In this document: in pieces, positions 8,922 to 18,812 of the stretch
Numbering within the stretch: the stretch's first letter is position 1
How the letters are laid out: every line of letters begins with the position of its first letter
Origin: Fibrobacterota bacterium
GTDB taxonomy: Bacteria > Fibrobacterota > Fibrobacteria > UBA11236
Direction: 5' to 3'
DNA: 64,000 bases
Assembly (NCBI GenBank): GCA_028287505.1
Contig: JAQBPN010000001.1
Span: forward strand, 1 to 64,000
Translations under genes and position numbers: made by a program
The notes under the pieces: model-generated
The model's database searches: none
Told to the model about the DNA's origin: nothing
The model's input: the letters and a program-made list of their open reading frames with translations, nothing else

Positions 8922-9609
8922 CCCCGTGGTATGGCTGGGAGGATGGGCTTCCGGACTCGCATGTTGGCGCGGGACCCTGGAAGCGCTTTATCCCCGGCGG
9001 GAACATACCTTCCTGGATTCCCATGCGGTCCTGGAAGAGCCGGGGCTGCTGGCCCTGGCGGCCAAAGGCCTGCCCAAAAAGGGAACCCTGGTGGCCTGGT
9101 CCATGGGAAGCCTGATCCTGCATAAGGCCCTGGCGGAGGGAACCCTGGCTCCCGAATGCCGCCTGGTATCCGCCTCCCCCATCTTCGATTTCTGCCGGGA
9201 AGGCGGTCCCTGGCCCAAGGCCGCGCTGATGCGCATGGCCCGGCGGCTCCCCCGCGAGCGGGAAACGGTGCTGGCCGAATTCTGGAGCCTCTCCAAGGGT
9301 ACCTCCCCGGTTACCCAGGGCCAGGAGTCCGCCTGGGTCGCCCAATCCCGGAACTACGCCTTGCCCGCTTTGCTCCAAGGCCTGGAATTCCTGGGGAACA
9401 CCGTAATCGATCGCGCGGCCTTGCCGGCCAATGCCCGGCATCTTTTCCTGGCCAGCCCCCAGGATCCCCTGGCGCCCACGCCGCGCGGCGTCTTTCCGGG
9501 ACGGGAATGGGTCGCCTACGCCCGGGGACATCTTCCCTTCCTGGACCATCCGGACCTTCTGACCCCTTGGCTGGACGGCGCCCGCCCCGCGGCGACCGGG
9601 GTTCCATGA
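8914..9609 (+). CDS. Alpha/beta hydrolase, probable pimeloyl-ACP methyl ester esterase (BioG/BioH type)
   Basis: A 231-residue alpha/beta hydrolase. The oxyanion strand is VVWLGGWASG and the nucleophile elbow is AWSMGS with S63; late Asp (ASPQDPLAP) and His (ARGHLPF) residues complete a triad. Between bioF and bioC its job should be to remove the methyl group from pimeloyl-ACP methyl ester, ending the BioC disguise of the acyl chain. Whether it belongs to BioG, BioH or another isofunctional family needs a profile search. The ATG at 8914 lies inside the bioF end and its stop overlaps bioC. Confidence 0.75.
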   Translation: MGDPVVWLGGWASGLACWRGTLEALYPRREHTFLDSHAVLEEPGLLALAAKGLPKKGTLVAWSMGSLILHKALAEGTLAPECRLVSASPIFDFCREGGPWPKAALMRMARRLPRERETVLAEFWSLSKGTSPVTQGQESAWVAQSRNYALPALLQGLEFLGNTVIDRAALPANARHLFLASPQDPLAPTPRGVFPGREWVAYARGHLPFLDHPDLLTPWLDGARPAATGVP

Positions 9610-10421
9610 CCTTCCACTCCCTGAGGTTCGATAGGGCCGCGGCGACTTATGGCGCGCATTCGCAAGTCCAGGAGCGGATGGCGGACGCCTTGATCGGCAT
9701 GCTTCCATCCTCCGGAACGGATCTGCCTTCGGCATCCATCGCGGCCACGGCGGATCCGGACGCGATCCTGGAACTGGGCTGCGGAACGGGAAACTTTTCC
9801 AGGCGTCTCAGGGCCCGCTTTCCCCGTGCGGTTCTCTCCGCCACCGATGCCGCGCCCCGCATGCTCGCGGCCGCGCAAGAGAACCTCCGGGATCTTCCCG
9901 GTATCCATTGGTCCCTTTTCGACGCCTCGGGTGAAGCGCCGCCAGTCGCCTCCGGGCCCTTTGGACTGGCCGCCAGCAACGCTTTGGTGCAATGGTTTCC
10001 GGACCTGCGCCCGCATTTCTCCCTGATTGGATCCCTGCTGATCCCGTCCGGCGGCTACCTGGTTTCCGGATTTTCCCGGGACAATTTTCCGGAATTGAAT
10101 GCCATCCTGGAAGAGCCGCCTTTCGAATATCCGGACTATCCGGGGCATGCGAAGGCGGAAATCGCCTCGGCCGCTGAGGCGGCGGGATTCACGGTGGAGG
10201 CGTACCGGGAGGAAGCATACGGGACGGTCCAGCCTTCCCCGCGGGCTTTCCTGGATTCCATCCGGGGCCTGGGCTCGGCGCGCAGGCCAGAGGAAGAAAG
10301 GCCGCTCACGCGCGCGCGCCTCCGGCTTCTCCTGGATACGTATCAGGAACGTTACGCCTGCGCGGGCGGCGTCAAGGCCACGTGGAAGCCATGGTACGCA
10401 TGGCTGCGCAAGACTCCATGA
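9606..10421 (+). CDS. bioC: Malonyl-ACP O-methyltransferase
   Basis: SAM-dependent methyltransferase that caps malonyl-ACP so fatty-acid synthase can build pimeloyl-ACP. Motif I is ILELGCGTGNFS (residues 54-65), preceded by the BioC-like FDRAAATYGAHSQVQERMAD. The family stretch ASNALVQWFPDL follows, and then GGYLVSGFS. The start ATG overlaps the hydrolase stop (ATGA). It is the last gene of the operon and converges on the UDP-xylose synthase gene with only one base between them. Confidence 0.9.
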   Translation: MTFHSLRFDRAAATYGAHSQVQERMADALIGMLPSSGTDLPSASIAATADPDAILELGCGTGNFSRRLRARFPRAVLSATDAAPRMLAAAQENLRDLPGIHWSLFDASGEAPPVASGPFGLAASNALVQWFPDLRPHFSLIGSLLIPSGGYLVSGFSRDNFPELNAILEEPPFEYPDYPGHAKAEIASAAEAAGFTVEAYREEAYGTVQPSPRAFLDSIRGLGSARRPEEERPLTRARLRLLLDTYQERYACAGGVKATWKPWYAWLRKTP

Positions 10422-10422
10422 C

Positions 10423-11397
10423 TCAGCCCTGGGGCTGCCGCACGTAATCTTCCATGCTCTCCTTGGAGGAAAGCAGGGTGTCGAAATAGGCGATGGTCTT
10501 TTCCAGGCCCTGTTTCAATTCCACCTTGGGGACCCAGCCCAGTTCCTTTTTGGCCAAGGTGATGTCCGGCTGGCGCTGCTTAGGATCATCGCTGGGCAGG
10601 GGTTTGGCTACGATTTTGCTTTTGCTTCCGGTTTGCGCGATCACCTGCTCCGCCAACTCGCGGATGGTGAACTCGTTCGGATTGCCCACGTTGACCGGGC
10701 CCACCAGGGTGGGATGCTCCATCAGGCGCATCATGCCGTCCACCAGATCGGACACGTAACAGAAGGAGCGGGTCTGGGAACCGTCGCCGTAGATGGTGAT
10801 ATCCTTGCCTTGCAGGGCCTGCACGATGAAGTTGGAAACCACGCGGCCGTCGTAGGGATGCATCTTGGGCCCGTAGGTATTGAAGATGCGGATGATGCGG
10901 ATGTCCACCTTGTTCTGGCGCTTGTAGTCGAAGAACAGGGTTTCCGCCACCCGCTTGCCTTCGTCGTAGCAGGAACGGATGCCGATGGGATTCACGTGCC
11001 CCCAGTAGTCCTCCTTCTGGGGATGGATCTCCGGGTCGCCGTAGACTTCGCTGGTGGACGCCTGCAGGACCCGGGCCTTGACGCGTTTCGCCAGGCCCAG
11101 CATGTTGATGGCGCCCATGACGCTGGTCTTGATGGTCTTGACCGGGTTGTACTGGTAATGGATGGGAGAGGCCGGACAGGCGAGGTTGTAGATCTGGTCC
11201 ACTTCCAGGAAAAGCGGCATGGTGACGTCGTGGCGGATGAGTTCGAAATTGCCGCGGCCGCGCAGTTGCTCGACGTTGCGTTTGTTGCCGGTGAAATAAT
11301 TGTCCAGGCAGACCACGTCATGACCCTGCTCCACCAGGCGCTCGCAAAGATGGGAACCCAGAAAACCCGCGCCGCCGGTGACCAGTATCCTCTTCAT
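10423..11397 (-). CDS. UDP-glucuronate decarboxylase (UDP-xylose synthase)
   Basis: Short-chain dehydrogenase fold converting UDP-glucuronate to UDP-xylose with bound NAD+. It has the Rossmann motif GGAGFLG (8-14), the substrate loop [20 protein letters not shown] that is diagnostic of UXS enzymes, the serine region [10 protein letters not shown], the catalytic tyrosine and lysine in SCYDEGKR, and the Arg-rich [10 protein letters not shown]. The 324 residues are full length. Its start overlaps the coaX stop by four bases, so a cell-surface sugar gene is tied to cofactor genes in one transcript, which is unusual. Confidence 0.92.
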   Translation of the reverse strand: MKRILVTGGAGFLGSHLCERLVEQGHDVVCLDNYFTGNKRNVEQLRGRGNFELIRHDVTMPLFLEVDQIYNLACPASPIHYQYNPVKTIKTSVMGAINMLGLAKRVKARVLQASTSEVYGDPEIHPQKEDYWGHVNPIGIRSCYDEGKRVAETLFFDYKRQNKVDIRIIRIFNTYGPKMHPYDGRVVSNFIVQALQGKDITIYGDGSQTRSFCYVSDLVDGMMRLMEHPTLVGPVNVGNPNEFTIRELAEQVIAQTGSKSKIVAKPLPSDDPKQRQPDITLAKKELGWVPKVELKQGLEKTIAYFDTLLSSKESMEDYVRQPQG

Positions 11398-12185
11398 TTT
11401 GACTTCTTTCCCTTTTTGCCCTTGCCGTCCATCAGATGGTTGATGCCGATCAGCGTCAGGTCAGGTTCGACGGAATGGATGGCCTTGGAGCGCCCGCCCA
11501 GCAAGGGCGCGAGCCCGCCTGTGGCGATCACGGACGGATTGCGCATGTTCTTTTCCAGGAAGATCGCCTTCAGAAGGTATTCCAGCTGGCCCAAGGTCCC
11601 CTGCAGCATGCCTATCCGCAACGCGTCATCCGTGGTCTTGCCGATGGCTTTGTCGATCCAGCGCAATTCCACTTCGGAAAGCTTGGCCGCGGTCTGCGCC
11701 AGGCTGCGCATGGAGCTTTGGATGCCGGGGCAGATGATGCCGCCGAAATACGCGTTCTCGCCGAAAACATCATAGGTCGTGGCCGTGCCCAAATCGATGA
11801 CCACGCCCTGCTTGTGCCCCAGCGCGTGGGCGCCGAGCACGTTGGCCAGGCGATCCGCTCCGATTTGGCGCGGGAGTTCATATTCGAGCCGCAGGCCCAG
11901 GCAGTTGGAATAATCCAATACCTGCGGGGCCATGCCGAAAACCTCTTCCAGGGCGCGCACCCAGCTGTGGTCCAGGGCCGGAACCACGGAGGCCATGGCC
12001 GTGGCGGAGATTCCTTCCCGCTCTTTGTCCGACCGCATCAACCCGTGCAGGGAAATGGCGATTTCGTCCACGGTGGTATCCTTGCGGGTGGCCAGCCGCC
12101 AGCGGTGCTTGATGGCCCGGCCGTCGAAGAGACCGATGACGGTATTGGTATTGCCGATGTCCACCGCCAGCCGGAGGTTCTTCAC
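11394..12185 (-). CDS. coaX: Type III pantothenate kinase
   Basis: First step of coenzyme A synthesis. The ASKHA-fold phosphate motif [12 protein letters not shown] (residues 9-20) is present, then the GADR motif ([13 protein letters not shown]) and [14 protein letters not shown] with the catalytic-site threonines, and a late ATGGLAPLL. The 263 residues are normal. The start overlaps the nadC stop by four bases, so NAD and CoA biosynthesis are co-expressed. Confidence 0.94.
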   Translation of the reverse strand: MKNLRLAVDIGNTNTVIGLFDGRAIKHRWRLATRKDTTVDEIAISLHGLMRSDKEREGISATAMASVVPALDHSWVRALEEVFGMAPQVLDYSNCLGLRLEYELPRQIGADRLANVLGAHALGHKQGVVIDLGTATTYDVFGENAYFGGIICPGIQSSMRSLAQTAAKLSEVELRWIDKAIGKTTDDALRIGMLQGTLGQLEYLLKAIFLEKNMRNPSVIATGGLAPLLGGRSKAIHSVEPDLTLIGINHLMDGKGKKGKKSK

Positions 12186-13069
12186 TTGGAATGCTCCCCG
12201 ACGATGTCCATGGAGATGTCCAGCGCCTTGACGCTGTGGGTCAAGGCGCCTACGGAGATGTAGTCCAGGCCGAAATCCCGGATGCGGCGCACGCGTTCCA
12301 GATCCATGTTCCCGCTGGCCTCCAGTTTCAGGCGCGGAGCGCGGGCCCGGGCCATCGCCACCGCTTCCTTGAGCGTCCTGTCGTCCATATTATCCAATAG
12401 GATGATGTCGACGGGCGCGTCCAGCAGGGATTCCAATTCGGCCAGGGAGCGCACTTCCGCCTCGACCGTGTATTTGCCGGCATAATCGGCGTGGACCTTG
12501 TCGACGGCGGCGCGCACGGATCCGCAGGCCTCGGCGTGATTGTCCTTCACCAACACCATATCGTACAGGCCCATGCGATGGTTGGTGCCCCCGCCCATGG
12601 CCACCGCGTACTTGTCCAAGGCCCGGTATCCGGGCATGGTCTTGCGCGTGTCCAGCAAGCGGGTGGTGGAACTTCCCAAGGCGTCCGCATACTCGCGGGA
12701 GACGGTGGCGATCCCGGAAAGCCTTTGCAGGAAGTTCAGCAGGATGCGTTCGCACACCAGCAGGGCGCGCAGGGAACCCTGGATGTCCATCAGCACCCGC
12801 CCGGCCGCCACGGCCTCGCCTTCCCGGCACTGCAGGACGATGTTGGGATGGAATCCGCGATGGCGGAATACGCGTTCGACCAGGGGAAGCCCTGCGACCA
12901 CGCCGGCTTGTTTGCACAGCAAACGCGCGCGGCCCACCGCTCCTTCGGCCACGGTGGCGAGAGAGGTCACGTCTCCATGGCCCTCGTCTTCGGAAAAGGC
13001 CCAGGGCAAAAGGCGATCGAAGGCCTCTGAAGGAAAGGCCGGCAAGGGAGTGGAGATTGGGTGGGACAT
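12182..13069 (-). CDS. nadC: Nicotinate-nucleotide pyrophosphorylase (quinolinate phosphoribosyltransferase)
   Basis: Makes nicotinate mononucleotide from quinolinate and PRPP. Family landmarks are EDEGHGDVTS near the N-terminus, NFLQRLSGIAT, LLDTRKTMPGYRALDKYAV and NHRMGLYDMVLVKDNH, with LEASGNMDLERVRRI and the closing DYISVGALTHSV. The 295 residues are full length. It is the promoter-proximal gene of nadC-coaX-UXS and starts at 13069, 87 bp after the small membrane protein gene, which may share the transcript. Confidence 0.95.
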   Translation of the reverse strand: MSHPISTPLPAFPSEAFDRLLPWAFSEDEGHGDVTSLATVAEGAVGRARLLCKQAGVVAGLPLVERVFRHRGFHPNIVLQCREGEAVAAGRVLMDIQGSLRALLVCERILLNFLQRLSGIATVSREYADALGSSTTRLLDTRKTMPGYRALDKYAVAMGGGTNHRMGLYDMVLVKDNHAEACGSVRAAVDKVHADYAGKYTVEAEVRSLAELESLLDAPVDIILLDNMDDRTLKEAVAMARARAPRLKLEASGNMDLERVRRIRDFGLDYISVGALTHSVKALDISMDIVGEHSK

Positions 13070-13156
13070 TCGGACTTAAGGTAAAATTAAGTTCCCAACC
13101 ATCCAAAAGCGGAACGGACCCCGTCCGCCGGACCCGGCCGGCCGGATAGCGTCCAT

Positions 13157-13633
13157 TCAGTCTTCTGGAACGGGTTCTTCTTCATCGGGATGCGGGAATC
13201 CGCCCAGGTTGATGCCCGCCAGGGATCCCACGCGCATGATGTCTTCGTCGAACTCCGCGTCGAAGATGTCATGCATACGGTAAGTCTTGCCGTCCTTGGT
13301 CTGGAACTCGACGAAAGGAAAGAACTCCGGATAGGTGGTCAGGAATCCCTTTCGATCCGTCTTCTCCTCCACCCTGCGGATTTCCGCGATGTCGGAAAGC
13401 GCCAGTTCCAGGGCGTATGTTTCCAGAACGTTTTCGGAAAAGTGGATGGCCTGCGGCGTGACTTCGATGCGGAGATTCCAGCGCGGGGCATAATAGAAGA
13501 CGATGGCCGCAAGCGGCAGGAATATCCCGCCTGCCAGCAGGTTCTGGGTGGCCAAGAGCAATCCGCACAGCAGGAACACGCCGCCCATGAGATAGCGGGA
13601 GAAGTGGCGGCTTTTGCGGGGTCGGTGGAGCAT
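13157..13633 (-). CDS. Small membrane protein with two adjacent transmembrane helices
   Basis: Not recognised. The 158 residues start with a basic stretch and then two hydrophobic helices joined by a very short turn (about residues 14-47), leaving both ends in the cytoplasm. The remaining hundred residues are beta-rich (LRIEVTPQAIHFSEN, FPFVEFQTKDGKTYRMHD) in a manner reminiscent of bacterial PH-like membrane domains, and end acidic. It lies upstream of nadC and downstream of the repeat element. Function unknown. Confidence 0.7.
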   Translation of the reverse strand: MLHRPRKSRHFSRYLMGGVFLLCGLLLATQNLLAGGIFLPLAAIVFYYAPRWNLRIEVTPQAIHFSENVLETYALELALSDIAEIRRVEEKTDRKGFLTTYPEFFPFVEFQTKDGKTYRMHDIFDAEFDEDIMRVGSLAGINLGGFPHPDEEEPVPED

Positions 13634-13692
13634 GAGTCAGAGACGTTCGGGCGATTAAGGAAGGGATTTGAAAGATTTGTGCTCATGGGAAG

Positions 13693-13860
13693 ATTTCGTC
13701 GGGCGTCGGGCGTCAGGCGTCGGGCGTAAAATCCAAGAACCCTTGGAATTGGATTTTACGCCCAGTATAACCCGGTAATCTTTTCTTTTTCTTAACGCCC
13801 GACGCCCGACGCCTAGGCGCGCAGCAGCCGATCCCGGAGATGCCGTACGCCCGACGAAAT
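13693..13860. repeat. MITE-like palindromic repeat, copy 1
   Basis: A 168-bp element ending in exact 14-bp inverted repeats: ATTTCGTCGGGCGT at 13693-13706 and its complement at 13847-13860. Inside, GGGCGTC-type units recur four times on the left, and a second inverted repeat (GGGCGTAAAATCCAA and complement) forms a central hairpin. The right half carries ACGCCCGACGCCCGACGCC, shared with copy 2. It sits between the lipoprotein stop and the small membrane protein start. No coding capacity. Confidence 0.75.
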
Positions 13861-13918
13861 GCTCCCACAAATCTCCGCTGCGTCGAGTCTCCTGATACTT
13901 ATTCATGCAATCTTCGCA

Positions 13919-15181
13919 TCAGGGTTTAAGCTTTTTCAGCTCCCCTTCCACCATCTCGCGGTTTTTGCGGACCTTTTGGCTCACATTGAGGTCCGGAAAG
14001 TAGAACAGGCAGCTGTCCAGGTCCGCGGCCGTGCGCTTAAGCAACACGCGCTTGTCGGCATCCGCCGAGGCCTTCTTGAAATCCTTGAAGCTGTTGGCCG
14101 CCGAGCGGCGCTTGTCCTCGCAGAAACGATCGCCTATCTGCGCCTTCTTCTCCTTCACCCAGGATTGCTCAGGCCCGGCGCGTTCCAATGTCTTGAGGGC
14201 CGCCACGTATTTGCCCTTGCCGGCCAGAGAGTCTGCTTCCGCGGAGAGTTGGCCGGCTTCCGTGCCCGCCTGCGGCGCGTTCCCGCCATTCTGGGCTTCC
14301 GTCCCGGTGGCCGGACCCGGCGGGTTTTTCGCGCTGTCCGGCGAAGCGCCCGGCGGCACCGTCCCCGCGGCGGCTTGGGCGGCCTGGGCTTGCTGGGCCT
14401 GAGCGCTGATGCGCCCGGCCTTCTTGTCCCTTTCCCAGGCGCGGTTCGCCAGCTTCTTCAGTTCCCGTTGCAGCTTCACGTCGGGTGCGATTTCCAGCAG
14501 CACCTTGACCTGCGCGCCTATCTCCTCATGCCCGGTATCGGACAGATAGCTCTCGTTCACTTCCTTGAGCTTGCGCTTGAGGGAATCGGGCATGGCCGAT
14601 TGCAGCGCGTCGGAAAGCGTCAGACCCCATTGCGCCTCTTCCATGGTGAAGGCCACGGCGGTCTTGCTCTGGGTGATTTCCTTCCAACGTTCCTTGGCCT
14701 TTTCCCAATCGCCTTCCCGGGCGGCCTTGTCCGCGGATTGTTCCGCCGATCGGATCACTTCCTGGAGCGAAAGCCGCTCCTCGTTGGTGATGGTGAAAAC
14801 CCGCTCGCCGGCGTCCAGGGTCTTGACCCCGCCGTGGCGGAGAATCGATTCCAGGCGATCATAGGCATCGCGGCTTTTCTTGAGGGTTTCCTTGTCCAGG
14901 GACTTGGGATCCGGATTGCGGAGCAGGAGCATGCGATAGCCCAGCAGCAAATCCAGGATGAGCTGATCGTCCTGGGTCTTGACGGCCCGGGAGAGGTCGG
15001 AAAGATCCCCTCCCTCGGCTACGGTCACCGATTGGTTCCCCGTCTGTTGTCCGGCAGGGGGCGCGGTCTGCTTGCCCCCGAGCGCACCGCATCCCGCAAG
15101 GCCGGCGGCCAGGAACGCCAACGCCGCCCATCCGGCCAAGGTAACGAATCTGCTACCCACAGTGGATTTCCTCGCTCGCAT
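13919..15181 (-). CDS. Lipoprotein, helical repeat-rich, unknown function
   Basis: A 420-residue lipoprotein. The ATG at 15181, after GGGGAGG, begins MRARKSTVGS, and the lipobox LAGC follows about 20 residues later; the frame is open further upstream but the longer form would bury the signal peptide. The body is predominantly charged helix, resembling TPR-like or coiled-coil scaffolds, with an Ala/Gly/Pro-rich linker about two thirds along (AQAQQAQAAQAAAGTVPPG). It follows the PBP gene by 62 bp and is probably co-transcribed, so a role in envelope assembly or PBP support is possible. I do not recognise the family. Confidence 0.75.
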   Translation of the reverse strand: MRARKSTVGSRFVTLAGWAALAFLAAGLAGCGALGGKQTAPPAGQQTGNQSVTVAEGGDLSDLSRAVKTQDDQLILDLLLGYRMLLLRNPDPKSLDKETLKKSRDAYDRLESILRHGGVKTLDAGERVFTITNEERLSLQEVIRSAEQSADKAAREGDWEKAKERWKEITQSKTAVAFTMEEAQWGLTLSDALQSAMPDSLKRKLKEVNESYLSDTGHEEIGAQVKVLLEIAPDVKLQRELKKLANRAWERDKKAGRISAQAQQAQAAQAAAGTVPPGASPDSAKNPPGPATGTEAQNGGNAPQAGTEAGQLSAEADSLAGKGKYVAALKTLERAGPEQSWVKEKKAQIGDRFCEDKRRSAANSFKDFKKASADADKRVLLKRTAADLDSCLFYFPDLNVSQKVRKNREMVEGELKKLKP

Positions 15182-15243
15182 TCCGCCTCCCCGGGTTTCC
15201 CAGGTCCTGATTATCCCCTTTTTTCCGGACGCGGGCGATACCA

Positions 15244-18200
15244 TCACTCTTCCCGGATGAACACGGTGGTATAGGCCGACATGTCCACGGTACCCGCTCC
15301 GCCAGGCAGTTCGTCCGACAAATCCTCGGTATAGCCGCCCAGGGCCTGCAAAGCCTGCTCATCGGCCCCCTGGATAGGCAACCCGGTGCGCTTGGAGACC
15401 ACGAACTTTGCGTATTTGTCCTGGTTGAAAATGGGCGCCTGTCCCGTAGCCTGGATGTCCAGATCCAGGAGATCGATGCGATCCGCGAAGGCGTCCACTT
15501 CCGCCACGGCCCTGGCCTGCAGTATCCAGGCGGGAATGGCCACGGCGCTTCCCGTGCCTTTGAATCCCTTGCGCTGCATGGACACATTGTCGTCGAAGCC
15601 GACGTAATCGCCGATGGCGAACCCGCTCTGGGTGTCGAAGCCCTTGTTCTGGCCCTTGGGCGCCGAGATGAATCCCAGGAAGGCTCCATTGCGGTAGTCA
15701 TTGGTCGTGCCGGTCTTGCCGTATGCGGGCAATGGGAGTTCGGGTCCGCCCTTTTCCCCCGGCGGGATTTTCAATTCCCGGCCGATCTGCTGGCCCGTGC
15801 CGCCCTTGACCACGGAAGAAAGGATGGACTCGATGCCGAAGCGGGTCCGTTCCGTGATCACGCGCTCCCGATCCAGATAGTCCTCGAAAATGACGGTGCC
15901 GTCGTGCAGGCAGATTTTTTCGATGAAGAGCTGCGGTTCTCCGAACTTGGTCTTATAGACATAGCCGTCCTTGAGAGCCTGGTAGGCGTTGACCGCCTCC
16001 CCCAGCGTGATCACATTGACCCCCAGGGGGAAGGAGATGACGGGATCCAAAGGCGAGGTGATGCCGAGCTTGCGGCTGAACTTGACGATGTAGCGCAAGG
16101 CCGCCAGGGCCCGGAAATCCTGGGATGCGTAGAGGTTCTCCTTGCTGTATCCGGGAGGCGCTTCGTCGCCGCGCGCGTCCAGCTTGGCGCCCAGGCGTTT
16201 GATGGTGCCGATGCCCACTTCGCCTTCCACCAGCAGCGAGTCCCCGTCCAACCACGAATCCGGCTCCGCGACCGGCGTCCAATTGCTGTCCGGATGCCCG
16301 GCGAATACGCCCACCATGCCTCCGGTGTTGTGCCGCGCCACGGTAAAATGCTGCGGCCCGTTAGCCCGGTTCTCCCAGGCGCGGGCTTCCAGGCTGTAGG
16401 CCAGGAAATTCCGGCTCAGGATTCGGTAGCGCAACATGTCTTCCTTGTCCCCGGAACCGGCGTATTTCTGCTGCTCTTTGCCATAGCCGATTCCGTAGGG
16501 CATCGACTTGATGGCCTCGGCCTCCCCCACTTTGCCTTCGAAGGTCAGATCGATGGCCAGGTCCCCGGCTTCCTTCTGGTAAAGAAGCTCGCGGGTCCGA
16601 TCCTGGTTGAGCACCAGGCCAAGGCTGTCCCGGACGAAGATTTCGAACTCGCCCTGCATGTTGTAATTCTCGGGGGCGAAACCGGCTTCCCTGCCTATTT
16701 CCCAGAAACGCGCGAAGGGGGTCTTGTCGAACAGATGGAAGAGCAGATAGATGCTGGCGATGTTCTCGGAACGGCGGCCCGCCCAGGCGATGCTGACAGT
16801 GTCCTCGGGAGCGTGGTCCGGCTTGGGGAAATAGAATACGTTGCCCATTCGGAAGAGCTGGCGGAAATTGGGGAGGGCGTCCAAGGGCTTCCATCCCAGC
16901 TCCAGGGCCGCGGCGTACACCAGGGGCTTGAAGCCGGAGCCGAACTGGCGGCGCGCCTGGTTCACCCTGTCGTATCCCGTGTTCTCGAACCCGCCCACGT
17001 TGGCCAATACCTTGCCGTCCCGCAGGATCTGGGCGCCGCCCTGGATTTCCGGACGCTGGGCGATTTCCAGTTCCGGGGGGCCTTCCGCGAAGACCTTGCC
17101 TTCCGGATGGAACTTGTACGGTATCGAGCACAGGACGGACTGGCCGGGCTGGAAATGCTCGCGCAGGACCGCGGCGCGGACGGCCGCGCTGGGTAACTCG
17201 GCGGATCCCGTCTCATGCATGTTCCAGGTGCGCAGGAATCGGGCGACCGCGTCCGCGGGGATGGCCGCCCGCGCGGAACCGAAGTTCACCTCGATGGGTT
17301 GCAGGGCCCCCTCTTTCTTGGGCGCGGGGGATGAAGTGATTTTGCCCGTATAGAAACCGCCCGGAACGAACACGCTCACCAGGCTCTCCTGGGAATCCTT
17401 GGGGGCGTGATACCCGCGCAGGATCAGATCCAGGCGCGAAAGGTTGGCGTAGGTGGCGTACTCGGAGGCCCGCTGCATGTTGGCGTCCAGGGTGGTGTAG
17501 ATCTGCAGGCCGTCGGTCATGAAATCGGTGACATCGTTCTTCTCCAACACCGCCTGCATGGCGGGGGATTCCAGCAGACGCTTGGCCTTGACCATATTGG
17601 TGGAGAGGGAAAAGCGGAATGCCCCGCGGCGGAATTCCAGTTTCTGGTGCGACGCCTCCGCGTATTTCTCCTTGCTGATCTTGCCGTCCCGGTACAATTG
17701 CTTGAGCACGTAGGCCACCCGGTATTGGGCCCGGCGCAGGGCCAGGTCCTTCTTTTCGGGGGTTTCCTGGATGAAAGGATTGTATTGGTTGGGCCCTTTG
17801 ACCGATCCCGCTATGAAGGCGCACTCCAGCAGGTTCAGGTTGGCCAGATCCTTGTTGAAGAAATAGCGCGCGGCGATGCGCACGCCGTGGCCGTTGCCGG
17901 AGACGTAGAACTGGTTGAGGTAGAACTCCAGGATCTCCTGCTTGGTGAAATGCTTCTCCAGGCGGAAGGCGTTGATGAGTTCCTTGAACTTGCCGGTGAT
18001 GGTACGGGGACGCTTGAAGAGGTTTTTGGCCGTCTGCTGGGTCAAGGTGCTTCCCCCGCGCCGGAGGCTCAGGGATTTGACGTTGTCGAGCATGGCGTAG
18101 GCCATGGCCTTGGGATCCACTCCGCCATGCTGGAAGTAGTTGTGATCCTCCGCGGCCACCAGCGCCTCGATGATGGCCTTGGGGATGGAATCATAGGGGA

Positions 18201-18429
18201 CGTAATCCCGGTGTTGGCCTTCGAAAAAGGTCCCCACCTTGGTCTTGCCGTCGGAGAAATACACCGTTGTCTCTTTGGAGAGGATTTGCATGATGCCGTC
18301 GCGCGTGAAGGCATTGTTCGGATTCTGATGGATGGCATAGGCGAAAATGCCCAACCCTCCCATGGCGAAAACGGACCCGGTGAGGACCACCCCCAGGAAC
18401 ACCCATTTCAATTTGGTCGAGAAGCTCAT
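15244..18429 (-). CDS. Class A penicillin-binding protein (bifunctional glycosyltransferase/transpeptidase)
   Basis: Polymerises and cross-links peptidoglycan at the inner membrane. One N-terminal transmembrane helix (residues about 8-32) is followed by a GT51 domain with AAEDHNYFQHGGVD, RRGGSTLTQQTAKN and KEILEFYLNQFYVSGNGHG. The transpeptidase domain has all three motifs: SGFK (in RQFGSGFKPLVY), SEN and KTGTT (AYGKTGTTNDYRNG). The 1061 residues exceed the usual 750-900, with long inserts between motifs. It resembles PBP1A-type enzymes but I do not assign a symbol. A lipoprotein gene follows closely. Confidence 0.93.
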   Translation of the reverse strand: MSFSTKLKWVFLGVVLTGSVFAMGGLGIFAYAIHQNPNNAFTRDGIMQILSKETTVYFSDGKTKVGTFFEGQHRDYVPYDSIPKAIIEALVAAEDHNYFQHGGVDPKAMAYAMLDNVKSLSLRRGGSTLTQQTAKNLFKRPRTITGKFKELINAFRLEKHFTKQEILEFYLNQFYVSGNGHGVRIAARYFFNKDLANLNLLECAFIAGSVKGPNQYNPFIQETPEKKDLALRRAQYRVAYVLKQLYRDGKISKEKYAEASHQKLEFRRGAFRFSLSTNMVKAKRLLESPAMQAVLEKNDVTDFMTDGLQIYTTLDANMQRASEYATYANLSRLDLILRGYHAPKDSQESLVSVFVPGGFYTGKITSSPAPKKEGALQPIEVNFGSARAAIPADAVARFLRTWNMHETGSAELPSAAVRAAVLREHFQPGQSVLCSIPYKFHPEGKVFAEGPPELEIAQRPEIQGGAQILRDGKVLANVGGFENTGYDRVNQARRQFGSGFKPLVYAAALELGWKPLDALPNFRQLFRMGNVFYFPKPDHAPEDTVSIAWAGRRSENIASIYLLFHLFDKTPFARFWEIGREAGFAPENYNMQGEFEIFVRDSLGLVLNQDRTRELLYQKEAGDLAIDLTFEGKVGEAEAIKSMPYGIGYGKEQQKYAGSGDKEDMLRYRILSRNFLAYSLEARAWENRANGPQHFTVARHNTGGMVGVFAGHPDSNWTPVAEPDSWLDGDSLLVEGEVGIGTIKRLGAKLDARGDEAPPGYSKENLYASQDFRALAALRYIVKFSRKLGITSPLDPVISFPLGVNVITLGEAVNAYQALKDGYVYKTKFGEPQLFIEKICLHDGTVIFEDYLDRERVITERTRFGIESILSSVVKGGTGQQIGRELKIPPGEKGGPELPLPAYGKTGTTNDYRNGAFLGFISAPKGQNKGFDTQSGFAIGDYVGFDDNVSMQRKGFKGTGSAVAIPAWILQARAVAEVDAFADRIDLLDLDIQATGQAPIFNQDKYAKFVVSKRTGLPIQGADEQALQALGGYTEDLSDELPGGAGTVDMSAYTTVFIREE

Positions 18430-18613
18430 GCGATTGCCCTAGAATAGTAGTTTATAGCAAATCCGCATCCCACGGGCTATGCCGGGGATTCCCCAGGGCC
18501 GGGGGTCCGCCGCCGCTTTAAGCCTGTCTTCCGATTAACTATTATTTCCGGCTTCCAAGTACGGCCGAGGTTGGTTTCCGCCGCTCCCTTCACGGGGATG
18601 CTCCGGGACCGAT

Positions 18614-18700
18614 GGAGAGGTGGCCGAGTGGCTTAAGGCGACGGTTTGCTAAATCGTTGTACTGTTACAGGTACCGGGGGTTCGAATCCCCCCTTCTCCG
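18614..18700 (+). tRNA. tRNA-Ser (GCT)
   Basis: An 87-base class II tRNA with a long variable arm. The acceptor GGAGAGG pairs with CTTCTCC with one G-U. The anticodon stem is ACGGT/ATCGT with loop TTGCTAA giving GCT, and the T arm is GGGGG-TTCGAAT-CCCCC. The discriminator is G, as expected for serine tRNAs. CCA is not encoded. Confidence 0.96.
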
Positions 18701-18756
18701 CCGTACTTGGGTAAAATCCGCTTCCGCGTAGCATTCCCTTCCGGAAAATCCCATCT

Positions 18757-18783
18757 AAAAAAATGCCCCACCCCCGGTGGGGC
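18757..18783 (-). terminator. Rho-independent terminator of the secreted-protein gene
   Basis: On the minus strand GCCCCACC-GGG-GGTGGGGC forms an 8-bp stem directly followed by ATTTTTTT. It lies 30 bp past the stop of the gene at 18813 and between convergent tRNA-Ser and that gene. Confidence 0.85.
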
Positions 18784-18812
18784 AGGGCATTTCCCCGGCT
18801 AGTCCGGGCCTT

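Noticed and set aside
13693-13860. A CRISPR-like array from the recurring GGGCGTC units
   Set aside because: The units are directly adjacent, there are no spacers of even length and no cas genes; the symmetry is that of an inverted-repeat element.
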